From Typha latifolia (taxonomy: Eukaryota > Streptophyta > Magnoliopsida > Poales > Typhaceae): a stretch of DNA of 64,000 nucleotides. Where the stretch lies: assembly GCA_019914945.1 (NCBI GenBank), contig CM034102.1, positions 16,419,501-16,483,500 on the forward strand, read 5' to 3'. Positions 24,522 through 41,765 of this stretch are shown piece by piece. The translations under genes and the position numbers were made by a program. Position 1 is the first letter of the stretch. Every line of letters begins with the position of its first letter. The notes under the pieces were generated by a model. The model did not search any database and was not told where the DNA came from. It saw only the letters and a list, made by a program, of their open reading frames with translations.

Positions 24522-26884
24522 CTACTGTGTTCTCCCAACAGGCACCAGGGCTTCAATCATCACTACACTGTTTCCCCTGATAACCTGTAAAAGGTTTTAT
24601 AATATTCGAACATTAATTCATCTCAATGAGGACGTGAAAATCTACTGTTAATATAAACTGAAAACCAGTGCATGTAGCTTGTCTTTAAAACACCAGAAAA
24701 AAGGAACAACAAAATGAGACAGATAAATGAGAATAAACCTACCACCATCCCAATATCATTCTTCTCATTGCCATTGACCTCTACAGTGTTGTCGATCACC
24801 AAATTCATAAATTGGTCAAACCCCCGGAGTGTCCCAATGACGACGCGATTGACATTCAATTTGACTGCAGAAAGAAATGTTTTCAAATAAGCACAGTACT
24901 GGCAAGCATATAACCATCAATGGAACAGTCATAAGTTCATTGGAACAAAACACTCATCTGACAGGATCTAACTGACAAGCATATATCATCCCTAATTAAG
25001 AGTTAATACAGTTACTAGTTGGTGCTATGAATAATTTTCACTTGCAACTCCAGAAACCAGTCCGGAGAAGCCCATAACTGTCACAGATGCATCGATCCAA
25101 TTATTTCGTTTGAACTATAATCACGCAATTTCATCGAAGCAGAAGCTTTGACAACATGATCATGCCTTTTTCCATTAGGAAATCACTTGATTAAGTCAAG
25201 TACTCCAACTTCCATAGTCTCTGAAAGTGTGACATAACATGGAGTAACTCGTATTTTGTTTGATGACAAGAAATTCAGAAAATATGTGAAAGCCACGAAA
25301 AATACAATCAAGTCACATCTTGGACAGTTTGACTGATACAAGGAGTTAGATTCACAAATATAATGATGATATCCCATGTCTTTGGTCAAACATTAAAGGG
25401 TTTACATTGTTGTGTGAGTGGCCCTACATGATATAACAATTTGTCAGTGTTTCAAAAAGCGGTTAGGGTGGCTGCCTTAGGTGATGCGTTAGGTGGGTCT
25501 TAAGGACGGGTTGAGTCTAGGTGCTTGCACAGATTTTAACCAACGGGCGCCTAGGAGCTCGCATAGATGGTTAAACATGCACCTAGGCGGTAAGTCGGGT
25601 GCTAGGCACTAGGTCATTAGGCGGTTTTTGAACTTGTAAATAATTCTAGTATAGGTATTAAGTATAAAATGCTATTCCTATTTGGTCCTTAACCTGCTTA
25701 TCATTCAAGTTGTAAGAGGTTCCTAATTCTATTAAATGGGTGTTTTTGCCATACTTTTTATTATCCTCATCCTCTCTCCCACTTTCTTCTATTCATGTAA
25801 GGATTAGTAAGGATTAGTAACGACAACCATTTCAGGGAAGAGCAACAGTTAGAAGGCTGTTGCTAGTTGCTACTATTCTAAAACTACTCTTGCAATGGGC
25901 CGATAGCAAGGACGACCATTGCCTCTATGCATGGAATAACAAGTTTTCTTGTGGATAGATATGGACATATTAATTTTTCACAACTTCTTTGTCATATGAC
26001 CGCCTTAGTTTTAGGCACCCGCCTAGCGTCTTGGCGGTAAGTAACCCCCCTGATCACCTGCCTACAGCCTACAATGTTTTAAAACATTGCTACTTTTATG
26101 TATTTCAATACACCAACTAATAAGTGCAAGAAGTGACAGACCATCAGACCATAAAGTTGTTATTCAAGTTTAACCAATAATGGTTAAGATAGTCCAAAGT
26201 GGTGAAATATGAAGAAAACCCAACACTGAATTATTCTAGATCATAGTAAAGCATCATAGACAGTAAACTAGCAAGTAACAGAAATAAAACAATAATATTT
26301 GCCTCTAATTGTCATTAGGGAAGAACTCATAGTAATAAAATACTTCTAAAAATAATTAGAAACTCCTGTTGATTCTGCAGAAACTACTTAATGCCTAGGT
26401 CTAAGGAGTAATAAACGGGGCCATTGTGTTACCATAAATCATATATGAAACACCTAAAAGACACAAGCTTTACCACAAAAAAATTAACTTTAGAAACAAG
26501 AAACAGGGATCTCAACTCTTTCAGGCGACTTCCAACAAAGTAATCTAAGCTTATCCGGCTTCTCTTTTCCTTTACGTTCTAACAAAACGTGCTAACTATA
26601 AAACCTATCAGGAGTCCCAATACACATGAACTAACGAAATGGAGAAACTTTGCAAGTAAATCATGCAAAAGAAGAAGGGGGAAAGAAAAGAATCACCAAC
26701 TTTGCAGCTTCTTGTCCATGTACCTGTCAACCCGTTCAGAAATCAACAGAAACACAAATAAACAGAGAAAAAGTGAGTATCGCAGATCTAACAAAGGAAA
26801 ATTTACAGGAAAGCAAAGAAAAGAAAAGGAAAAAGAAAACAAGACTCACTTCTTGAGATCCGGAGGTTGCCCAGACCTGCTCAT
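24522..26884 (-). CDS. SNRPG: small nuclear ribonucleoprotein G (SmG)
   Basis: Four exons on the minus strand: 26850-26884, 26701-26723, 24743-24864 and 24522-24584, giving 80 residues. It reads MSRSGQPPDLKKYMDKK, then the Sm1 motif (VIGTLRGFDQFMNLVIDNTV) and Sm2 motif (IGMVVIRGNSVVMIEALVPV). This is the G subunit of the heptameric Sm ring that binds the uridine-rich Sm site of U1, U2, U4 and U5 snRNAs in the nucleus and is needed for pre-mRNA splicing. Exon 2 is only 23 nt, and intron 2 is 1.8 kb because of a transposon-like insertion. All phases close, and the length equals that of other plant SmG proteins. Confidence 0.95.
25445..26089. mobile_element. non-autonomous hAT-like element inside SmG intron 2
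   Basis: About 645 bp. The left end CAGTGTTTCAAAA is matched by the inverted right end (TTTTAAAACATTG), 11 of 13 bases. Subterminal regions at both ends are rich in CCTAGGCGG / CCGCCTAG-type motifs in opposite orientation. There is no transposase frame. The 8-bp flanks (CAATTTGT and CTACTTTT) agree only at 5 of 8 positions, so the target duplication is weak and the assignment tentative. Confidence 0.45.
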
Positions 26885-27947
26885 GGCGGAGAAGAGAGAG
26901 GAAAGAAGAGCGAAACGAAATTCTTCGAACTTAAAAGTTCAAACCCTACCTCTCTCGTCGCAGTACAGGTAGAGAGGAACGAAGGGTATTTTACAAATAC
27001 CTCCCTGTCTAAAGAGACAATATTGTGACGACCCCTTGCAGTCTGTGTATATGCATTCTACTCCCTTTCTAATATGTATTTATATTTTATATCGCAAATA
27101 CCTCTTAGGCAAAACGGAATAATGCGCATAATATAGGGTTAGATCTGTCATACAATCGTCTAGTGAGGAGGCATATGTACATTATAAACAGTTTGCAAGG
27201 TAATTAAAAAAAAAGAACTTCTTACGTTAGAAAAAACACGTATAATGTCTACATCACAAGCATGCCTCTGCATTATGTTTGTAATTCCCTACATTATGCA
27301 CTCATTCGCAAATAACCCATTGGCAAAAAATAAAATAAAATAAAATAAAATAAAATAAAATATCGCAATTCAAGTATAGAAAGAATTGCTTGCGGCCTAT
27401 CCGTGGAGAAATATTCTCACATATAGAAAACCTCAAATTTTCAAATTGCATGGAGTAATAACATGAGTATTTCATTATTTTCCAATACATCAATATTCTT
27501 AGATTTCGCCCCAAGGACCCCAACTGTAGTAACAAATGATTGTGTTACAAAATACAAGATTGCTGTCACTTTCTCAGACCACAAAATGTACACAGATTCA
27601 TCACCTTATTGATAATACATGTAAACCAAAATTTCTTTCCTCTCCCTAATTGCATCTTTAATTTGACATACAGTTGAAATTTTGTAGGATAACATAACAT
27701 GAGAGTTTCATCAGCAAACTATTTTGAATGAGATGAAAACTAACTGTGTTAAAATTGCCTTTTAGATGCAACTTGAAAGAGGTGCCTCCTTTCTTGTGTG
27801 CCAAGGCTGAGGAATCTCTCATGTTAAAAATAGTTCTGCAAATAAGTAATTTGAAGAAGTGTCTGGCTTCCTTTTTATCATTGATGCCAGAATACTCGCC
27901 TCTTTCAAGCCCATCATTGAAGAAGTGTCTTATTATTCGACAGCTTG
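26885..27947. other. intergenic region, SmG promoter side, with (TAAAA)n repeat
   Basis: The SmG promoter and 5' UTR should lie in the first few hundred bases (26885-27100); they are purine-rich without a clear TATA box. A (TAAAA)n pentanucleotide tract spans about 27331-27361. The right end is the PEX10 3' UTR. No gene is seen. Confidence 0.5.
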
Positions 27948-32845
<4,898 letters not shown>

Positions 32846-33346
32846 GCCTTCTCGGTGGAGATCGGTCACCGGCGGTCAAGGATAAGAGAGCGGTTGCGAA
32901 GACCAAAGGTTGAGTATAATAACCGGATCAAGCAAACCGGTTCGGATCGATTTCCTCTGCATCCATAATTAGGGGATACCATAGGCTCTTCTGGGCCCAA
33001 ATTGGCCCAATTTTCTTAGGCTCAGCCTAGAAAAAAGATTTAAACCAAAAATACTCAAATCAAAACTTTAACCATACATAAATTATGGTAAATATAATTA
33101 CACAAAAATTTTAAGAAAAAAAATTTAATACTTAGATTAATATGGAATATTTTGAGTATTTAAAAAGAAAAAGAAGAAGAGATTGCCTATCCAGTCGTCT
33201 TCAGGAACCGTAGGATCCGGTGCATTGTAGGATGGCCTGAGGCCTCCCATCATCAACTCCAATCCCGCCTTATCTCTCTCTCCCATCTCAAAATTTTTAA
33301 ACTCAAAACAAAAATAATCCGAAAATTTTCGATTCCTCCCTGGAGA
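32846..33346. promoter_or_regulatory. shared bidirectional promoter region of PEX10 (-) and NDH-U (+)
   Basis: The two start codons are divergent and 501 bp apart. The centre (about 32984-33011) holds CTGGGCCCAAATTGGCCCAA, with site II motifs facing both ways, followed by an AT-rich stretch toward NDH-U. No TATA box is obvious on either side, as often in housekeeping and photosynthesis-assembly promoters. Confidence 0.5.
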
Positions 33347-35879
33347 ATGGAGATGGCTACTCTTGGTATCCCGTCACCGGCGGCGAAGCTCACCCCGCGG
33401 TTCTCCTTCCGTCTAAGGGCGAGAAACCTCACCTTCCGTGTCCGGTGCTCCGCCGAGGCGGCTCCGGGCACCGCCACGGAGGAGGAGGGTCCTGTCACCC
33501 CCAGCCGCCTCCCCAACTCTCTCATCTCCGCCGCCAACGTCCAGAAAGCTCTCCGCGGCGTCGGTAGCTCATCTTGATTCCTATTTCTTTCTCACATCGT
33601 TGGGTTTTGCTTTTGTTTTTACTGTCGATTGAGATATGATTCGAAGGACGCGTTTGTTATTTTGAGTGGCAGCGATTACTGAAGTTGATCATTATGGAAG
33701 ACTTGGAATCTCTAGGGGAACTTCTTATGATCAGGTAACTTTTCTTATGGAAAATTTCGTTTTGAACCATTATGTTGCGTTTCTTACATTTTTACGCTCT
33801 ACTTTTCTTCAATCTGTATCGAAATTTTAGTTATTTTCGTCAATAAACGCAAAATGATGGAACCAAAAGTACATTTCTAAAATGGAGAAGGTTGTTGCTT
33901 CACATTTCTTAGTTTTCATGACATTTATATTTTTTTTTCTCAAAAAAAAATTAGAAACTTTGATGCGGAATCAGATGCATCATTACTCGATTTGTGCACC
34001 AGGTCATAGTTGCCTATGAAAAGAAGTGTGAGGAACTAATGAACAAAGAATTGGATGAAGAGGAAATGAAGGAGGAGCTAGAACTATTGAAGGTTTTGTG
34101 ATCTTCTAATGCTTGTTTTTAGTTACTTACATTTCCAGCATGCCAAGTTCACATCATTATCACTTATGGTATGCTTATTTATTGTAGCTGCATGTTATTA
34201 CAGGAATCTTATGCGATTCTTTCTTCTGAGGATGAGAGAAGATTGTATGATTGGAGTTTGTCTAGAAGTGAAAGGCCAGATAGATATGTCTGGCCTTTTG
34301 AGGTTGATATTACACAAACGCCTAAAGGGACGCCTCCTCCTCAAGTATGTATCTCTACTAATACTTCAGTGATGCTCTTGTAAACAAATAGCTCAAGTAA
34401 ATAGAAGTTTACTATGCTAATAGAATATAGCATGCTATCTATTATGTTACGAGAGTATACAATTAATGTTCAGGTGCAATCCAAGCAAGATTGTTATTTG
34501 AATCCAGCGATGGAATCATGCTCTTGTTTAGTTTTGAGTCTTCTTTATTTGAGTTTATTTGGATTAATCAGCCAGAAACTTCACCAATGCAAAAAAAAAG
34601 TAGAGATTTTTACAACCGTTTTGCTTTTAGACTAAACTTTTGTCAGAACAATGGAGCTACAGTTTTCTAAGATGCTCATTTTATTGATAAGCTGTGGTTT
34701 CTTGTAGTTTCAGCTATAAAGAGCTAATAGGTAATAATTTTGCATACTATGTAATAGTAGTCTGAGTGGAGGAATGCAACAAGAAACTGCTAATTTTCAC
34801 CTAAGTTTTGAGTATCTGTATGCACATGATACATGGTAATGTATTCCTGAACAAACTGTCATCCATCAGCTTATTTGCTGGGCAGATTTACATCGGAAAC
34901 CAACCTGATAAACTATCTTTATCAGACTGTCGGTTCATCAAGAGAACAGAATGTTGGTTCAAATTTGGTCATTGAATTATCGAGCACCTTTTGCAGTGCT
35001 CTGTTTATGCACATTTTGTTCTTTAAAGTGATTTTGATCTAGCCTTTTGGGGGGTTGAATTTGAGGATCATAATAAATGTAGAGTATGCAGCAAATAAAA
35101 TTGTGCTCCATCTATCTAACAAAACATAGACTATGAACTGCACCTTGTGAAATCACTTTTCTAGTACTCTTATAGATCTCTTCACCTTCATCAAGTTTAC
35201 TAGATAAATCATTTCTTCTCTCCTTGTTTTTTTAATGCACTTATCCTAACACATAACACAAGGTATTTTAGAAACTGTTGGAAAATTAGGTACCCCATTT
35301 TTTAATCTCAGCATGCGTTATGTCATCTGCCAACTTTTGTACTTGATTAAGACTCCTGCGCAATGTCTGTTAAGCTGCTGATCAGATTTTGGATATTTTT
35401 TCAGTCTGATAATGCTAACAAATATGAGCATGTTGGAGATAAAATCCACTCATGCTGACAGAATGGGGTTTGCCATATTAACACAGTTAAAATGATTTAC
35501 AGGTGTATCTAGAGTCGTTCACTTTATCCCCTTGTATCCTTGATGGCATATAAATGTTAAAATTGGGTAGACAGGGGAATGATAATAACTTAATAGCAAT
35601 ATTAGCTGCGTAGATGAAGATACCCTGTAATTTTGAAGGAAGTTACTATCAACTCCAGCAATGATGCCTCTGGCATGCATTTGCATTCCTATCATTCTTA
35701 TATTGTTCTAGTTAGCAAAATATTTTTGTCGATCTGTTGATATTTTGAGACCACTAAATTTACATGCTTTCATGATGCAGGAACCTGAAGATGTAGGACC
35801 GACGAGGCTTGTGGGGTATTTTCTCCTAGCATGGTTGGTACTCTCTGTTGTATTGTCTATAACTCTCAATATTCAATAG
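33347..35879 (+). CDS. NDHU: chloroplast NAD(P)H dehydrogenase-like complex subunit U
   Basis: Five exons: 33347-33563, 33673-33734, 34003-34092, 34204-34344 and 35781-35879, giving 202 residues. The first ~40 residues (MEMATLGIPSPAAKL, FSFRLRARNLTFRVRCSAEA) are a typical plastid transit peptide. The middle is a degenerate J-like domain (DHYGRLGISRGTSYDQVIVAYEKK; ILSSEDERRLYDWSLSR), lacking the HPD of true J proteins. The C-terminus is one membrane span (LVGYFLLAWLVLSVVLSIT). This matches NdhU, a thylakoid subunit of the ferredoxin-binding subcomplex of the NDH complex in cyclic electron flow. An in-frame ATG at 33353 is an alternative start. Intron 4 is 1.4 kb without features. Confidence 0.93.
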
Positions 35880-38800
35880 ATGAAGGATCTGCTATTTGTA
35901 TTTATCTGGGAGTAATTCAAACTACATGCCTGCAAATTAATGGCCATTTTTTTACAGTTGCAATAGATCCAAGAGCAACTATTGGCTTCATCTCTGATCA
36001 TGTAAAAGGGTGGCTATGCTTTGATCTACAAGAATAATCCATTAAATTCCATCCATAGGAGCACCTGGTACTTTTAGTTGTTCATCTATATGACTGTTCC
36101 AAAGTTAGGCAGCCCTAGATGACCAGAGCCCCACCCAAAATTGGTAAAAATTATAAAAAAAAAGTCAAAATTACAGGAGAGGTTTTTTTTGGTCAGTCTC
36201 TGCAATTATCATTATGTGTACCATCAAATTCAGGGAGAAAGATCCTATTGGCCTGAGAAGTTGATGGTTGGATTCTTTGTTTCATGAAATAGAATTTAAA
36301 GACCACTACTTTGGTACTTAAAAATTTACTTAACTTGGATTACCCACATATTTATTTATCTAGGTCCCTGAGCTTTATTCTTTCAAATATCCATCTTCTT
36401 GGCACCCACAAATTAGCATCCTTGTATCAATATCCAAGACAGGACTGGTTCATAGCACATGATCACCAAAGCACAGACTGGAACTTTGGTTGTTAATTGT
36501 TATTTATGCCCTAGTTTAACATGATTAGAAGCAACCAAAAGATTCAATTTAGTAGTTTTCTTAACAGAATTCTTTAAGACTAAATGTGATTTACAAGTAA
36601 ATGTTATTCTCGGAGTCTTGAATGATACAAGAACATTAAGCCTCACTCATTTGTAGAATTAAAAAAAATTATTTTAATATAAATCCTCTTATATTAGTAT
36701 ATTAAGTAAATAACAACTTACCTCAATACTAGTATAGTAATATCTGCTTCTCTCTATTCTCCTTTATCTATCTTCTCATTCATCCATTGTAAAGGATATT
36801 TTAGTTATTTATCAAACTATCATTTCAAATTTATATTACACTAAGTATAATTATTATACACTATACTAGTTTAAAAACAAAAAAATAACTTATATTATAT
36901 TAATATTAAATATTAATATAACTATACTAATATTAATATATTCTAAGGGGGCACACTGTATCTAGGAGAGCACAAGTTATCAATGATATGAATTTAGAAG
37001 AAAGTAATGCATGCGATCCAATTGACCAAAGATGAAAAGAAAAATTCCATTTGCCACACTATCAAAAGTCTCTCAAGCCCAGCTGTGATTCCAAACAAGA
37101 TGGTTTTTTTTTTTTTTTTTTTTTTTTGGAAAAAGAAACAGATGAGTGTTGGTGGGTCCAGCTGTGGCCACATAACAATCAACATAGAGAAAAGGGTGTA
37201 GGAATCTAATGAGCATTCATTGCACACATTGACGACAATGACAAAAGAGGAGATAAGATTTAGTGATGTGGCTTCAATGTCCCAGAAGAACAACTCAATG
37301 AGCTCCTTGTCCTGTTCCTGGACAGAGATATTTGCAAACTGACTTTTATTTATTTATTTTTCATGTATATTTACAACACCACTCAATCCATTTCTTTTCT
37401 TTTTTTGATGAATTAATTAATGTCATTTGCAAGTTGCAACCACTGCTTTACAATAGATTTGAAGAATTGTTTAAAAAAGAATCCACTAATCTAAGGTTGT
37501 TGTATACTTTGTAAGTAGGTTAGGTTGGAATATTTCCTTTCTTCCACTCACTCATAAGATGTACAACTTTAGACATAAACAAAATGAATGACAGCTTACA
37601 TCTATCTATAAACAAACAAAGACCAAACTATGACCAAAAAAGTTAGACAATGCTATTAGTTTAGATGTTAGAGAAAGAAAAAGCAAATAGACTAGAATAA
37701 ACCCATGACTTGGGCATATGCATATCTCATATATTTAAACAACTCTTAAGAGATAAGATTGTATTTGTGGTAACACAAAGAAGTCCTAATTCCAAGCAGG
37801 GATTGCATTTGCCTTGGGTCAAAACAAGACTTCCAGAGTTGCTGATAGAATATACTCTTCTTCTTCTATATCTATTTCATCATTGATGTGGGTCCTACTC
37901 ATAGTTAACAAATTGGAAAAGCCACAGCTTGGCATCTCTAGACACTGTTCGTGTCTCTTTACATGAGTGGTGTCTTCATAAGCCACCGAGGAGATTTTTC
38001 TCTGACTCAAACTGGAATTTGAAGTTATAAATAACAAAACTGAGACATCTAATCAAGGTGTTCTTCAGTAGAGGAATTTATCATAGTAAAAGGAAGTTAC
38101 TGAAAGATTCTTCACTATAAATAAGTGAATGAAATGTGATCAAACATGAAGTTGTCAGTGCCAATTGTACAACAGGCAGAGAGACTCAATCTACAGAAGA
38201 ATGCCTAAAGACCTATCTGTTAATCTCACACTTCTACTAGTTCATGTTAAGCCTCTCAAGACATTTCCAAAAGCACAAATCATTGCCTATCCTCATAAAA
38301 CAACACAGATTGTTTTACAATCAAGAAAAATGTCACATTAATGATAGATCTGCATAGAACTATAGGTTCTTTATTGACATAGATATACACTTTAATACAT
38401 TTACACCATCTAATCATCTATACAAGCAACTTATGGATATTGTACAATGATGCTTAGTGATACAGAGAAGTAACAGTTGTACCATATACCATGAGAATAT
38501 AAACAAACTTGGCAAAGCTATCTCAAATAAATATGAACAATGAAGAAAAATTAAAACAGATAGCAATTTTGCACTGCTATAATTGTTTCTCATAAAAGGA
38601 ATAGAAGGATAAACATAAACAAAAAGCAAGCTCTGTCCAAAAGAAAGGAAGATCTGATTAATCAATATGAACTACTTCACAATAAAATCTACCTGAAGAG
38701 TTAGAATTCAGCAAAAAATCTAGATTATTCTTTTAAGGAATTGCAATATCTGATTTAACATAAAAAAACGACTATTTCTCGCATTATATAGCAATCCCAT

Positions 38801-40286
38801 AGTTTCATGAATAACAGCTTAAACAATGGCTGGATGAGTCACTTCAACCATAGCTTCATCATGCAGTTCAGATTCATTAAGTTTCTCTTGCTTTCATATC
38901 AGCAAAAGGAGCAAAGACTTAATTCTGAATTGATGCCATAGTAAATTTTACTCAGTCCTGTCAAATGAACTATGTGGGTCTTCTAAAATGGCTGTAACCA
39001 GGCAGTGCCTCTTAAAAGGATTTCTGTCCATCTAGGGACAATTGAATCAACAAGAGAAAAGTGCAGTGAATGCAGTTCCTGTTGACTCACCACAGACATG
39101 GGAAATAAGAGAAAGAAAGAAAGAACCTAAGAGATGAAAATTGATATGTAGCTTCCGTCTCCAAAAGGAACTTTTGCACCCCTTGTTCTATTGCTGGATG
39201 TCATTGCATTTGTATAGGTAGAAGGTCACTGCCTATGATACTTTCCCCTCTCCTGGATTTGTAGTTATAATTCCAATAAAGGAACATGCAGGAGATTGGC
39301 ATTGTCTAGACTTAAACACTACTGGAGAAGCTCATCTGCTCTTATACAAGAAAATGGCCTTCTGGTTTAAGGTGGGGCGGGGAAAAAAATATAGAAGTTA
39401 ATTTCATGATTATATTCTAATTCTAAAGCATCTTCAGAAGCCCACTAACTTTGGGGCAATTGCAAGTATATGCATTGTTAGCAAGGATGAAAAGGGTCTC
39501 TTATTTAGAAAAAATGGACCCAAAGCAAAAGGAGTCTAACCTAGGCAACTTCCTGTCTATCCCGGGGAGATCTCCAGAAATTGCAAAGGGAACCATAAGA
39601 AAAGGGAGCAGCAGATTAAAAGAAGTGATACAAAAGAAGGCGTAGGATAGCAAGTAGGCAAAGGAATAAATTATTTCATCAAGAGCTAACAATTACGAAT
39701 ATATGTTGAGAAGATAAGAACCTAGACCAGATCCTTCGAAAACTTTTTGACCAAAGATAACGCAGAAAGCAAATGATAACAAGTTCAACTATAAGAATAT
39801 ACATAAGCACACAATATCATACAGCCTCTTGAAATATCAATATTGGACGATAAAGGACATGACAAAATAACTTGAATTCCTTATATTGATAACTTCAACA
39901 AGAAAAAAATGCTTAAATTATCAACATAAGTGAGTGACAACTGACAGCAATACTAAAAATCTTCTCTGGAAGCAAACATCAATTAATTGATCTAGCATTT
40001 ATCTGTGATAAACATATCTCATGGATGACAGAGGAACAAAAAAGAAGCAAAGGAATGCACATCATTAAACAACAAAAATTTATAAGAAAAGCTGCAATGC
40101 CCACTCTTGTCTTCACAGGAAATTCCAACAAAGGCATCTCCTTTTAAAAAAGATACAGGAACACTACAACTCATGAAAAATTGGACTATTTGAAAACACA
40201 GGCAGTGCATGCTCTGTATAATAGAACAGAGAAGATAAAGCTACATAAAAGTTGCAACAATGCAAAGATCACCTATTATTTCTCCT
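35880..40286. other. 4.4-kb intergenic region between convergent NDH-U and ELF4-like genes
   Basis: No supported gene. AT-rich; a 25-base poly-T lies at about 37102-37126 and a TA-rich palindromic patch near 36890-36945. A 72-codon minus-strand frame (37819-38037) ends in an acidic patch and ATLEVLF, but has no recognisable family or flanking splice context. The region right of about 39.9 kb may be the ELF4-like 3' UTR. Confidence 0.45.
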
Positions 40287-40631
40287 CTACCCAGACCTAA
40301 TTCTCTTCTGACCTGCTTTGGCATCGGAACGCAAAGTTCCAACTGAATCCCCCTCGGATGATGCCTCCATGGACTTGGTAAAAGAGCTCGAGAGGTCAGC
40401 GTAGAGGTCGACAACTCTTCTAATGTTATTGTTGAGTTCTCTGATTAGGCCAACATTTCGACTGAGATTGTCAGGGATCTTGGATTCATGGTTCTGGTTA
40501 ATCTCATTGATCAAAAGGCGATTTTGATCCAAGATGTTCTGCACCTGAAGAAAGCTCTTCTGAAATGTTTGTATAATCTTGCTATCCACATGGTTTCCAT
40601 TTCCTAAGCTTGAGAAGGTGTCTCCTTCCAT
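40287..40631 (-). CDS. EARLY FLOWERING 4-like protein (DUF1313)
   Basis: Single coding exon, 114 residues from the first ATG of the frame after the splice acceptor. The helical core QTFQKSFLQVQNILDQNR, LLINEINQNHES, NLSRNVGLIRELNNNIRRV, VDLYADLSSSF is the ELF4/DUF1313 domain, a two-helix hairpin that dimerises. ELF4 itself works in the evening complex with ELF3 and LUX to repress circadian and growth genes; ELF4-like proteins are related but less studied. The tail is Ser/Gly-rich and basic (KAGQKRIRSG). A 5' UTR intron (40667-41549) is inferred: acceptor TTTACAG just upstream of the ATG, donor CCAAG/GTACGC. Confidence 0.9.
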   Translation of the reverse strand: MEGDTFSSLGNGNHVDSKIIQTFQKSFLQVQNILDQNRLLINEINQNHESKIPDNLSRNVGLIRELNNNIRRVVDLYADLSSSFTKSMEASSEGDSVGTLRSDAKAGQKRIRSG

Positions 40632-40666
40632 CTTCTTTTTCTCCTCAGCTGGAATCAATACCAGGC

Positions 40667-41549
40667 CTGTAAACAATACAAGAAGATAAATTCAGATGCC
40701 ACCAATCTTAATCTCCCATAAAGGAAACAAGAAACCCAGATTAGGAAAACATCCATGAGAGAAAAAAATTTGATGCAAAAGAGAAAATAATGGCTGTCCA
40801 TGAGAACTTATCATCCAATTACTTACAAAAAGTCGAACAGAATGCTTGTAGAAGAGAAAGCCCAGCTAGAAAACCAAGAAGGATAGCAAGAGGAATCTAC
40901 TGGGAGATGGTTCAGACTCTAGGAAGCATGAGAGACAAGGACTGAGAAGAAATAATGTCCTTCATGTATTCTTTTCACAAAAGGGATCAGAAGGCAAACA
41001 GGGACCTTTTTCCATATAAGATAAGATACAAATCAAAAGCTGAGCCAGCTCTCTAAAGATAAAAATCTTTTCCCTGGCTACTAGAAAAAAATGATCCACA
41101 TGGACCACATCATTAAACGTACTTCTGGAAAATAAGAAGACGAAAACAAATATAAGAGGGGAAAATTTATATTTCATTAGAAAACGAAAACAAATGGAAA
41201 AGGATCTATTGATTCTGATGAAGAGCAGCGATAGAGTACAAATTCTGCAGCCCAAGTGCTCAACCGTACCAAGCAAAAAAAAAAAAAAACACTCAACTCT
41301 CAAGGAAAATTCCTCAAATAGGAACTAAAGCACGACCAAAAATCGAACGGGAAACGGAAAGGAAACAAACAAGATCAGATTTTGACATGAGATTCTTAAT
41401 AATTTCAACAAAATAAATAGAGCCCAAATCGAGAAACGATTCAGTTCTCCATCACCCACAAATCCCCAAATGAGAAAAGGAGAATTTAAAAATAATACAA
41501 GGTCCCAACTTGTATGCTGATAGAATCTTTCTTCTTTCACTTAGCGTAC
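40667..41549 (-). other. inferred 5' UTR intron of the ELF4-like gene
   Basis: On the minus strand a consensus donor (GCCAAG/GTACGC at 41549) and acceptor (TTGTTTACAG/GCC at 40667) enclose 883 AT-rich, non-coding bases. The purine-rich sequence beyond 41550 would be the first untranslated exon. Splicing here was not observed, only inferred. Confidence 0.5.
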
Positions 41550-41726
41550 CTTGGCAATCTAAGGCATTTTCCGGAAGCCGATTAGAAGAGAGGGACGGAG
41601 GGAACCAAAAAAAGAAATCCTAAGCGCAGGCGAAAGGAAGCAGAAAGAAACCGTTTTCTCAATCGAATCCGCAAGCAAAGGTGCAGAAAGTTTTTTCTTT
41701 AGGTGAAGAAAGTTAAAAGCCTCAAA

Positions 41727-41729
<3 letters not shown>

Positions 41730-41761
<32 letters not shown>
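41730..41761. repeat. (GA)n microsatellite in the ELF4-like leader/promoter
   Basis: Uninterrupted GA run (CT on the coding strand) about 180 bp upstream of the inferred 5' UTR donor. CT-rich tracts at this position are common in plant core promoters. Confidence 0.8.

Positions 41762-41765
<4 letters not shown>

Noticed and set aside
26589..26972. 127-codon plus-strand frame over SmG first exons
   Set aside because: Lys/Arg-rich shadow of the minus-strand SmG 5' region; no homology.
37819..38037. 72-codon minus-strand frame with acidic C-terminus
   Set aside because: No recognisable family and no start or splice context beyond an isolated ATG; it may be chance, so it is mentioned only within the intergenic entry.
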